NCBI RefSeq assembly: GCF_001697225.1
Contig: NZ_CP014671.1
Location: forward strand, 2,418,001 to 2,482,000
Origin: Immundisolibacter cernigliae
Lineage (GTDB): Bacteria; Pseudomonadota; Gammaproteobacteria; Immundisolibacterales; Immundisolibacteraceae
DNA length: 64,000 bases
Reading direction: 5' to 3'
The notes beneath the pieces are model-generated. The model did no database searches. It saw only the letters and a program-made list of their open reading frames with translations, and was not told the origin of the DNA. Positions within the stretch are counted from its first letter, which is position 1; every line of letters begins with the position of its first letter. Made by a program: the position numbers and the translations under genes. Of this stretch, positions 54,827 to 61,678 are shown in pieces.

Positions 54827-55885
54827 TCAGATCCCGAACATCACGCCAAGGCCCAGGTACGAGATGCGGTCGTCATAGAACTGCCCGTGCGGCGAATACC
54901 CGCGGTAGCCATCGATCGACAGGCGCAGGAAGTGATCCGAGTGTGGGGCGTCGAACTGCATGCCGACCTTCAGGCTGCGATCGATGGACCAGTCGTGTTC
55001 GGCGTAGGACTTCAGGTCGAGGCCCGCGAACGGACGCCCGCGCAGCCCCGGCACCAGCGTGGTGGCCGTTGCGCTGAAGTACTCGATGCCGGCGTGCGCC
55101 ATCAGCCGGTCAAGGTCGGCCGGCTCCCGGTGCAGCAGCACTTCGCCCCCGCCGTAGATGCGAAACGGCGTCAGGTCGTAGGCGATCAGGCCCTCCAGCG
55201 CCTCGAAGCTCAGGTTGACGCGTTCCGGCGCGGCGTTGAGCAGGAACTCGTCGCCCAGGTGCGAACTCTGGTGATACAGGCGCAGCCGGCCGCTGGTGTT
55301 GCCCTGGCGCCAAGTCAGTGGCATGCCCACCGTGTAGTCGGCGTTGATCAGGTCGAACGAGTCGGCTTCCAGGTTGAACAGGCCGAACAGTCCACCGGAG
55401 ATGCCCACGTTCCAGCCGTTGCCGGCCTCATCGATGCGGCCATAGACCGGGAAATTGGCGCCATAGCCGACCTCGGCCAGCCATAGCGTGTCGGTGCTCG
55501 TGTCGTAATGCCGCGAGGACACGAAAAAGCGCGGCTCCTTGGGGTCGGCCAGGGACGGTCGAAACAGTTCGGTGGTCGGGAACCAGCGGCCCGGTGTCGA
55601 TCCCGCCGGCTCGCTCGCGCTGGCCACCCGCACCTTGCGCACGCCGCCGATGGCGGCCAGTGCCTCCTGCGCGGCCGCTGCGTCGTCGTGTTCCCGGGCA
55701 TCCAGTCGCATGCGGCCCTCGGATACGTCAAGGGTGTAACTGCCCGGCTGCCAGCCGAGGCGTTGCTCGAGCACTGCCGCCGCGTAGCCGGCAAGGTAGG
55801 CATCGTTGGGCGCGGCTGGGGCGGCCACGGCGGCCGTGCCGGCAAGCAAGGCCAGTCCGGCCAGGATCGGATTGTGAATACGCAT
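54827..55885 (-). CDS. DUF1207-like outer-membrane or periplasmic beta protein with N-terminal BON-like segment
   Basis: A 352-residue exported protein. Residues 1-24 form a signal peptide ending in AVAAPA. Residues 35-90 (AVLEQRLGWQPGSYTLDVSE, then a turn and GGVRKVRVAS) resemble a BON domain. The rest matches the DUF1207 pattern (LFRPSLADPKEPRFFVSSRHY) and alternates polar and aromatic residues like a beta-barrel, ending in Ile after GVMFG. AAGGAG precedes ATG 55885; the longer frame upstream has no such support. Likely at the outer membrane; function unknown. Confidence 0.78.
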   Translation of the reverse strand: MRIHNPILAGLALLAGTAAVAAPAAPNDAYLAGYAAAVLEQRLGWQPGSYTLDVSEGRMRLDAREHDDAAAAQEALAAIGGVRKVRVASASEPAGSTPGRWFPTTELFRPSLADPKEPRFFVSSRHYDTSTDTLWLAEVGYGANFPVYGRIDEAGNGWNVGISGGLFGLFNLEADSFDLINADYTVGMPLTWRQGNTSGRLRLYHQSSHLGDEFLLNAAPERVNLSFEALEGLIAYDLTPFRIYGGGEVLLHREPADLDRLMAHAGIEYFSATATTLVPGLRGRPFAGLDLKSYAEHDWSIDRSLKVGMQFDAPHSDHFLRLSIDGYRGYSPHGQFYDDRISYLGLGVMFGI

Positions 55886-56105
55886 GAAGGCTCCTTCGAA
55901 ATAGGGGGCGTCGGAGGCGGCGACGGGATGTCGGCGCACGATCCACGATGCCTGGTGACAGCGTCCTGCCGGAGAAAGACCACAGTGGCGGCACGTCAGT
56001 TCCCCGGCGGGCGACCGCCGGATCGCGCGCCTGGCCACGTCATTGGCAGTGGACACGGCATGCACCTTACTCCGTGCGCGGACGCACGAGTGTGCGCCAG
56101 CCGGT

Positions 56106-57161
56106 TCAGCGGTTCAGCAATCCCTGTCCGCTTGCCAGCGCGATGGCAGCCCGGGTCGGCTGATTCAGGTCCATGTCCGCGACCTGCGCCGGGCTGAACC
56201 AGCCGATCTGCGCGGATTCGTAGTTCTTGCGTGGCTCGGGCCGGCCGGCCAGGCGCGACACGTAGTTGATCAGCAGGAAGTGCCGCGGCTGGGTGAATTC
56301 CGGGCTCTCGATGCAGTCCTGGATGCACAGCCAGGCGGCGTGTTCGACCTCGATGCCGGTTTCCTCGCGCATCTCGCGCCGGTAGGCGTCCAGCATCGTC
56401 TCGCCGTAGTCGATCTTGCCGCCCGGCAGGCCCCAGCGGCCAGACCATTTGGCGGTGCGGATCAATAGCAGCTCGCCGGTGTCGGCCACCAGCAGGCCGC
56501 CGACGGTGGCGATGACGCGCCGCTCGTGGGCCAACAGGTGTTCGCGGTCGATCAGGTCGATGATGTCGCGCACGCTCTGGAACGCGTGGTCCGGCCGTGC
56601 GGCGCGCAGGCGCTCTTCGGTGGCGTAGCCGTACAGCGCCGCGCCGGCGATGACCTGCGCCGCGTGGGCGGCGTCGATGTCGTGCGGGGTGTCACCCACG
56701 TACAGGGTTTCGTCCGGCCGAAACGGTGCGCTGGCCACGATCTGTTGCAGCACCGGAATCTTGTCCGCCGCACCGCCGCCGATGTGGCGGAAGAACTCGC
56801 GCAGGCCAAGCCGGGTCAGCAGGCCGTCCAGGATGTCGGTCGGCACGCTGGAGCAGATGCTCAGCGCCACCCCGCGCAGGCGGCAGATGTGCAGCAGCGC
56901 CGGCACCTCGGCGAACAGCTCCGATTGCGCCATGCGCTGCGCAAAATGGCCAAAGAACACCGCGTCGATCTGCTCGCGCGGCAGGTCGCCGATGAAGCGC
57001 CGGTAGAAGCGCTCCACCGGCAGCGTGAACTCGCGCCGGTAGGTGGCCTCGTCCACCGGCGCGGCGCCGAAGTGGGCCAGCGTGTCGTTGGTGGCGGCCA
57101 GGGTCAGGGCGCGGTCGTCGGCCAGCGTGCCGGCCCAGTCGAGGATCAGGTGGCGAATCAT
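56106..57161 (-). CDS. HAD-family phosphatase fused to a NUDIX hydrolase
   Basis: A 351-residue two-domain cytoplasmic protein. The N-terminal HAD domain (1-205) has nucleophile Asp8 in LDWAGTLADD, a motif typical of phosphonoacetaldehyde hydrolase, motif III DK near 133 and GDTPHD at 156-161. The C-terminal NUDIX domain (about 213-345) has a complete box from Gly248 to Ile270 (GKIDYGETMLDAYRREMREE region). Both catalytic sets are intact in one uninterrupted frame. The NUDIX part resembles GDP-mannose or ADP-sugar hydrolases (preceded by SGRWGLPGG). The substrate is unknown; a two-step dephosphorylation of one nucleotide-derived metabolite is plausible. Divergent from no close gene; 37 bp downstream of the AEC carrier. 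Confidence 0.85.
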   Translation of the reverse strand: MIRHLILDWAGTLADDRALTLAATNDTLAHFGAAPVDEATYRREFTLPVERFYRRFIGDLPREQIDAVFFGHFAQRMAQSELFAEVPALLHICRLRGVALSICSSVPTDILDGLLTRLGLREFFRHIGGGAADKIPVLQQIVASAPFRPDETLYVGDTPHDIDAAHAAQVIAGAALYGYATEERLRAARPDHAFQSVRDIIDLIDREHLLAHERRVIATVGGLLVADTGELLLIRTAKWSGRWGLPGGKIDYGETMLDAYRREMREETGIEVEHAAWLCIQDCIESPEFTQPRHFLLINYVSRLAGRPEPRKNYESAQIGWFSPAQVADMDLNQPTRAAIALASGQGLLNR

Positions 57162-57198
57162 GGCAACAGGCTCCGGGTGGACGCGCGGCGCGGCCGGC

Positions 57199-58119
57199 TC
57201 AGCCCATCAGCAGGCTGCGGTACAGCGGCGCCAGCACCAGATAGATCAGTATCGACGCGGTCAGCGCGGCGCCGTACAGCTCCGTGTCCAGGCGGTAGCG
57301 GTGGCACAGGATCACGCCCACCGCCGGGCAGGCCGAGGCCATGGCCACGCCCAGCACCGCCAGCGTCTCGCCCCGCAGGCCGAAGGCATAGGCAAACGCC
57401 AGCCCCAGCGCCGGCCCGGCCACCTGGCGTATCAACAGCGCCGGCACCGCCGCGCCGAGGCGGCGCAGGGCGCCCAGGCGCAGCGACAGGCCGACCACGA
57501 ACACCATCAGCGGGATGCCGGCATCGCCGACATAGCGCAGCGTCGTGACGACCCGATCCGGCACCGGCAGGCCGAGCAGGTTGACCGCCAGCGCCGCGAA
57601 CACTGCCCAGGCCGGCGGCAGGCGCAGGATCTCGCGGCCCAGCGAGACCCGGTTCGCGCCCTCGGCATGGCGCGCCGCGACCGCCACGCCGACGGTCCAG
57701 ATCAGCAGCGTGGTGGCGATCAGGTCGTAGGCGAACACCACCGGCATGCCCGGGTGCCCGAACAGGCTGACCACCACCGGCAGGGCAATCGAGCCGTTGG
57801 CAAAGCCGGCCGCCAGCAGCATGGCGCCGCGCCCCTGCACCGATAGGCCGAGGCGCTGGCCGGCCAAGCGGTAGGCAGTCCACGCCAGCAGCAGCCCGCC
57901 CAGGCTGCACACGTAGCCCGCGGCCGGGATCACCATCAATTCGAGGTTCAGCGAGGCGCGCGACATGATGGCGAAGATCAGCGCCGGGCCGGTGAGGTAG
58001 ATCATCAGCATGTTCAGCGCCTGCGCCATGTGGGCGGCGTCGACGCCGCCGGGCGCGTGCCGACGCCACAGCCAGCCGGCGGCCAGGGCAACGAAAACCG
58101 GCATCAGGTCGAGGTACAC
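57199..58119 (-). CDS. AEC-family (auxin efflux carrier) permease
   Basis: A 306-residue inner-membrane carrier with about ten hydrophobic segments and the family's inverted repeat. Typical segments are NMLMIYLTGPALIFAIMSRA, LAAGFANGSIALPVVVSLFG and MASACPAVGVILCHRYRLD. Bacterial members export organic acids such as malate or malonate; the substrate here is unknown. It probably shares a transcript with the downstream HAD-NUDIX gene. A longer frame at 57158-58162 on the same strand is a shadow in another phase. Confidence 0.85.
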   Translation of the reverse strand: MYLDLMPVFVALAAGWLWRRHAPGGVDAAHMAQALNMLMIYLTGPALIFAIMSRASLNLELMVIPAAGYVCSLGGLLLAWTAYRLAGQRLGLSVQGRGAMLLAAGFANGSIALPVVVSLFGHPGMPVVFAYDLIATTLLIWTVGVAVAARHAEGANRVSLGREILRLPPAWAVFAALAVNLLGLPVPDRVVTTLRYVGDAGIPLMVFVVGLSLRLGALRRLGAAVPALLIRQVAGPALGLAFAYAFGLRGETLAVLGVAMASACPAVGVILCHRYRLDTELYGAALTASILIYLVLAPLYRSLLMG

Positions 58120-58207
58120 GAGCGGGCATTCCGAGAAGGAAACACCGCCGGCCGCGGGTCACGCCGCCGGCGGTGTCTGGGTGAAAAAGCGATTCAGATG
58201 CCGTCGA

Positions 58208-58810
58208 TCAGGACGGCGGCGGTGCGGTGGCCAGCATGGACGGGCGCTGGCTGAAGTCCCCCAGCCACGCAGCCAGCGCCGGGTGGCCGGCGCGCCAGGC
58301 CAGATCCGGCAGGCGAAAGTCCAGATACTCCAGCGTGACCGCGAACTCGATGTGCGCCAGCGTCGGCGCCGGCCCGAGCGTGGCCACGTCCTGTTCCATC
58401 ACCGCCAGGCCGCGCTCGATGGCGCGCCGCTGACGGTCGGTCCACGGCGCCCAGCGGATGGCCTCCGGGCGCAGCAGTTCCAGGCGCGCGGTGACCGCCG
58501 CATCCAGCACGCCGTCGGCCAGCGCCGCCCGGCGCAGCACGGCAAAGCGCTCCGCCCCGTCCGGAATCAGCCGCGGTGCGGGCGCCAGGCTGTCGAGGTA
58601 TTCGCAGATCACCCAGCTGTCGTACAGGCACTGGCCGTCGTCGAGGCGCAGCGCCGGCACCTTGCCCAGCGGGTTGGCTGCCAGCAGCACGGCGGGGTCT
58701 TCCATGGGGCTGGCGAGGATTTCCTGCACCTGGCCCGCCAGACCTTTCTCCAACAGGGTGACGCGCACCTTGCGCGAGTAGGGGGATGGCTTGGCATAGA
58801 TCAGTTGCAT
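58208..58810 (-). CDS. Glutathione S-transferase family protein
   Basis: A 200-residue protein from ATG 58810 (MQLIYAKPSPYSRKVRVTLLEKG), with a GAGGAG-type site before it. The N-terminal thioredoxin-like domain has the PSPYSRKVR active-site loop, NPLGKVPALRLDDG with cis-Pro and the glutathione-binding LYDSWVICEYLD; the C-terminal half is helical with TLAHIEFAVTLEYLDFR. It lies 19 bp downstream of the class II aldolase gene on the same strand. Confidence 0.9.
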   Translation of the reverse strand: MQLIYAKPSPYSRKVRVTLLEKGLAGQVQEILASPMEDPAVLLAANPLGKVPALRLDDGQCLYDSWVICEYLDSLAPAPRLIPDGAERFAVLRRAALADGVLDAAVTARLELLRPEAIRWAPWTDRQRRAIERGLAVMEQDVATLGPAPTLAHIEFAVTLEYLDFRLPDLAWRAGHPALAAWLGDFSQRPSMLATAPPPS

Positions 58811-58829
58811 GACGGCTCCTCGGGTCGGC

Positions 58830-59477
58830 TCAGGGATTGTCCTGCTTGCCGTAACTTTCGAACCGCGCCACCACGCGCGCCATCTCGGCCGCATCCAGCA
58901 ATACCGGCGTGCCGGTGGCCAGCGCCGCGCAGTACTGGCCGGACAGGGACTCGATTTCCTCGGCCAGCGCCAGGGCGCTCGTCAGGTTCGCGCCGGTCGC
59001 AATCACGCCATGGTTGGCCAGCAGGCAGGCGTGGCGATCTTCCAGTGCGACCAGAGCATTGGCCGACAGCTCAGGGGTGCCAAAGGTCGCGTAGTCGGCG
59101 CAGCGCACGCTGTCGCCACCGGCCGCCGCCACCATGTAATGGAAGGCCGGCAGCTCGCGCCGCTGGCAGGCCAGCGCGCTGGCGTAGCGCGAATGGGTGT
59201 GCACGATGGCGCCGACCTCGGGCCGCACGGCATAGATGTCGCAGTGGAAACGCCACTCGGACGAGGGCTTGCGCTGCCCCGGCGCCGCCACGCCACGGGC
59301 GTCCAGATGCACCAGGTCGGCGGCGCTCAGATCATCGTAGGGAATACCGGTCGGCGTGATCAGGAAGCCGCCGGGCAGGCGCACGCTGAGGTTGCCGGAG
59401 GTGCCGCGATTCAGACCCCGGCGCACGCTCTGGCGGGCGGTGTCGATCAGCAACTGGCGAAGGGCGCTCTCGTCCAA
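58830..59477 (-). CDS. Class II aldolase/adducin-family protein (fuculose-phosphate-aldolase-like)
   Basis: Zinc-dependent aldolase or epimerase fold. The core is complete: LNRGTSGNLSVRLPGGFLIT, PTGIPYDDL, catalytic Glu in KPSSEWRFH, zinc ligands in VHTHSRYA and ANHGVIA. The start is uncertain. A TTG at 59477 gives the same N-terminal length as FucA; a GTG at 59546 or the ATG at 59585 would add 23 or 36 residues of Pro/Arg-rich sequence, and none has a clear ribosome-binding site. The shorter form leaves room for a divergent promoter with the GST gene at 59600. The substrate is unknown. Confidence 0.85.
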   Translation of the reverse strand: MDESALRQLLIDTARQSVRRGLNRGTSGNLSVRLPGGFLITPTGIPYDDLSAADLVHLDARGVAAPGQRKPSSEWRFHCDIYAVRPEVGAIVHTHSRYASALACQRRELPAFHYMVAAAGGDSVRCADYATFGTPELSANALVALEDRHACLLANHGVIATGANLTSALALAEEIESLSGQYCAALATGTPVLLDAAEMARVVARFESYGKQDNP

Positions 59478-59599
59478 GGGCGGACCGTGCGGGAATAGCG
59501 GAAGGGGGCGCCCGGCGGCCTGCCGGGGAGCGCCGGTATGGTACACGCGCCGCCGCGCCCTAATAATGACCAAACGCTCGCTCACTCCCGGAGAAGCCG

Positions 59600-60298
59600 A
59601 TGATCGACCTGTACATGTGGCCGACGCCCAACGCGCACAAGGTGACGCTGTTTCTGGAGGAAACCGGCCTGCCGTATCGGACCGTGGAGGTCAACATCGG
59701 CGCCGGCGACCAGTTCAAGCCACAGTTTCTGGCCATCAGCCCGAACAACAAGATGCCGGCCATCGTCGACCCGGACGGTCCGGACGGCCAGCCGATCAGC
59801 GTGTTCGAGAGCGGCGCGATCCTGATCTATCTGGCCGAAAAGACCGGCCGCTTCCTGCCCGCCGCGCCGCGTGCCCGCTACGAGGTCTTGCAGTGGCTGA
59901 TGTTCCAGATGGCCAGCGTCGGGCCGATGCTCGGCCAGGCGCACCACTTTCGCGACTACGCGACGGAAAAACTGCCTTACGCCATCGACCGCTACAGCAA
60001 CGAGTCGCGGCGCATCTACAACGTGGTCGAGAAACGCCTGGCGGACCGCGACTATGTGGCCGGGGAGTACTCCATCGCCGACATGGCGATCTTCCCGTGG
60101 TTCCTGCACCACGAGCGCCAGGGCGTGGAGCTGGGCGAACTGCCCCGGGTCAAGCGCTGGATGGATGCCATCAATGCCCGCCCGGCCACCGTGCGTGCCC
60201 TGGCCGTGATGGCCGACCGGCGCCCGCCCAAACCCGGTCCGCAAAACGAGCAGCAGCGGGAAATTCTGTTCGGCAGCAAGCAGTTCGAGAAGCGCTGA
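59600..60298 (+). CDS. Glutathione S-transferase, YfcG/Ure2p-like (disulfide-bond oxidoreductase type)
   Basis: A 232-residue glutathione enzyme. The N-terminus IDLYMWPTPNAHKVTLFLEE, the NPxxKMPAIVDPDGP-type loop (SPNNKMPAIVD) and FESGAILIYLAEKTG are characteristic of the Nu/YfcG subgroup, which uses two glutathiones to reduce disulfides or peroxides. The C-terminal YSIADMAIFPWF is conserved. GGAGAAG precedes the ATG. It is followed 2 bp later by the VOC gene and is divergent from the aldolase-GST pair. Confidence 0.92.
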   Translation: MIDLYMWPTPNAHKVTLFLEETGLPYRTVEVNIGAGDQFKPQFLAISPNNKMPAIVDPDGPDGQPISVFESGAILIYLAEKTGRFLPAAPRARYEVLQWLMFQMASVGPMLGQAHHFRDYATEKLPYAIDRYSNESRRIYNVVEKRLADRDYVAGEYSIADMAIFPWFLHHERQGVELGELPRVKRWMDAINARPATVRALAVMADRRPPKPGPQNEQQREILFGSKQFEKR

Positions 60299-60300
60299 TC

Positions 60301-60885
60301 GTGGCGGCCCGCGTTCTCGCTGCTGCGTTTTTTGTCCTCGTCTGCGCCGCCGTACGGGCCGAACTGACCGGCCTGCGTGGCGCCGATCACATCAGAATGA
60401 CCGTGCCGGACCTGGCCCAGGCGGAGGCCTTCTTCAGCCGCGTGCTGGGCTGCGAAACGCTGGCCCGAAACGGCCCGCTCAGTTCAAGCGACGACTGGCT
60501 GGAGAAACACGTCGGCGTCGATGCACGCTCCCAGATTCGCGCCATGGCCATGCTGCGCTGCGGCGCTGGCGCCAACCTCGAGCTGTTCGAATGGTCGGCG
60601 CCGGACCAGGACCGCCGCCAGCCGCGCAACAGCGACTACGCCGGCCATCACCTGTCGTTTTATGTCGACGACATTCAGGCTGCGGCCGACTGGCTGCGCA
60701 AAAACGGCGTGGACACCTACGACGGGCCGTTCACTACCCAGGACGGTGACTACGGCGGGCAGTGGGTGCTGTATTTCCGCACGCCCTGGGGCGCGCACCT
60801 GGAGCTGGTGTCGTACCCGAATGGCTTGGGCTACGAGCGCAAGGGCCCGCAACGGCTGTGGGATCCGCGCACGGCCAGGCCCTAG
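60301..60885 (+). CDS. VOC-superfamily (glyoxalase/dioxygenase-fold) protein with signal peptide
   Basis: A 194-residue protein from the GTG at 60301, 2 bp after the GST gene. Residues 1-20 (AARVLAAAFFVLVCAAVRA) look like a Sec signal, so it is probably periplasmic. One VOC domain follows (about 25-180) with GADHIRMTVPDLAQAEAFFS, YAGHHLSFYVDDIQAAADWL and WGAHLELVSYPNG, containing the metal ligands expected (His, His, Glu). A longer frame upstream overlaps the GST gene and is a shadow. The substrate is unknown. Convergent with the cupin gene, overlapping 4 bp. Confidence 0.85.
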   Translation: MAARVLAAAFFVLVCAAVRAELTGLRGADHIRMTVPDLAQAEAFFSRVLGCETLARNGPLSSSDDWLEKHVGVDARSQIRAMAMLRCGAGANLELFEWSAPDQDRRQPRNSDYAGHHLSFYVDDIQAAADWLRKNGVDTYDGPFTTQDGDYGGQWVLYFRTPWGAHLELVSYPNGLGYERKGPQRLWDPRTARP

Positions 60886-61418
60886 CCGCTCAGGCGTGCG
60901 GTGTATTCCAGCACCCGCTCGAAGGCGTAGTCCTGCTCGGCGCCGCTGTCCGGATCCCACAGGCTGCGCCCGGGGCGAGCCATCAGGTCGCCGCCGTAGA
61001 CATGCAGGCCCCCGTTGAGGGTGGCCAGCGGATTGGCCACGGCGTGGATCAGCTCCGGGTCCATGATGAACACGTCGCCGGGGCGCAGGCTGCGCAGGCC
61101 GTCATCGATCAGGCCGTGCGCGCCGCGCCGGTACAGGTGGTTGTCCTCCTGCCCGGCGTAGATGCCGATCACGCCCCACATGCGGTGGTTGTGGACCGGG
61201 CTGCGGCTGCCCGGCGCGCTGATGACGTGCGCCACGGTCAGGCTGTCGGAGCGAAACAGCGGCACCACGCCGGGCTTGTCTGCGCCGCGTGCGAAGGCGT
61301 CCACCAGCGCCTGCGGGTCGCGCAGGGCATCTGCCAGCAGCGCGGCGATGGCGGCGGCCGGATCGGCACTGTGCAGGGCAGTCCGGCAATCGGCGACGAA
61401 ACGGTTCGGTTCGAACAT
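60882..61418 (-). CDS. Cysteine-dioxygenase-like cupin metalloprotein
   Basis: A 178-residue cupin of the cysteine dioxygenase-like group (predicted metal-dependent enzyme of the double-stranded beta-helix fold). The first cupin motif is SPVHNHRMWGVIGIYAGQED (His-x-His and Glu), and the second is GDVFIMDPELIHAVANP. The ATG at 61418 sits behind GGAGGA; an ATG 21 codons further upstream lies within the MITE-like element and is not preferred. It may oxidise a thiol compound. Its promoter region contains the repeat element at 61436-61588. Confidence 0.85.
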   Translation of the reverse strand: MFEPNRFVADCRTALHSADPAAAIAALLADALRDPQALVDAFARGADKPGVVPLFRSDSLTVAHVISAPGSRSPVHNHRMWGVIGIYAGQEDNHLYRRGAHGLIDDGLRSLRPGDVFIMDPELIHAVANPLATLNGGLHVYGGDLMARPGRSLWDPDSGAEQDYAFERVLEYTARLSG

Positions 61419-61435
61419 GGCTTCCTCCTCGTTTT

Positions 61436-61588
61436 GGGAAACGCTGAATAAATCCATCCTGGATTTCTCAGCGTCCGCCATCGGAAAAGCGTGGTTTTCC
61501 GATGGCTCACAAAATCAGCGGCTTAACGCTGCTGATTTTGGCAGCGCGTCCCTGCGCTGCGGGAAACGCTGGATAAATCAGCGTTTCC
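61436..61588. mobile_element. MITE-like/REP-like 153-bp element with terminal inverted repeats and five hairpins
   Basis: Ends are inverted copies: GGAAACGCTGAATAAATC at the left and, reading the other strand, GGAAACGCTGATTTATCC at the right. The left-end 19-mer (61436-61454) also recurs directly at 61561-61579 with one mismatch. Inside are five consecutive hairpins: 61441-61474, 61477-61506 (12-bp perfect), 61510-61540, 61541-61560 (7-bp) and 61562-61588 (10-bp perfect). It has no coding capacity and is AT-rich compared with its surroundings. It lies in the divergent region between the cupin and PBP1b genes. Confidence 0.7.
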
Positions 61589-61678
61589 TTTGCAAGCCGC
61601 GGTCGGTGGGCGGCGCGGTCGGGCCGGGGCGGCACGCTAGACTAGTACGTTAAACCTGCCGCCGATACTGCACTGCCC

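Noticed and set aside
57158-58162. 334-codon frame overlapping the AEC carrier on the same strand
   Set aside because: It is an Arg/Gly/Ala-rich shadow in another phase; the 306-codon frame has clear membrane segments and AEC motifs.
59356-60300. Long N-terminal extension of the VOC protein
   Set aside because: It runs out of phase through the GST gene; the GTG at 60301 starts directly at a signal peptide.
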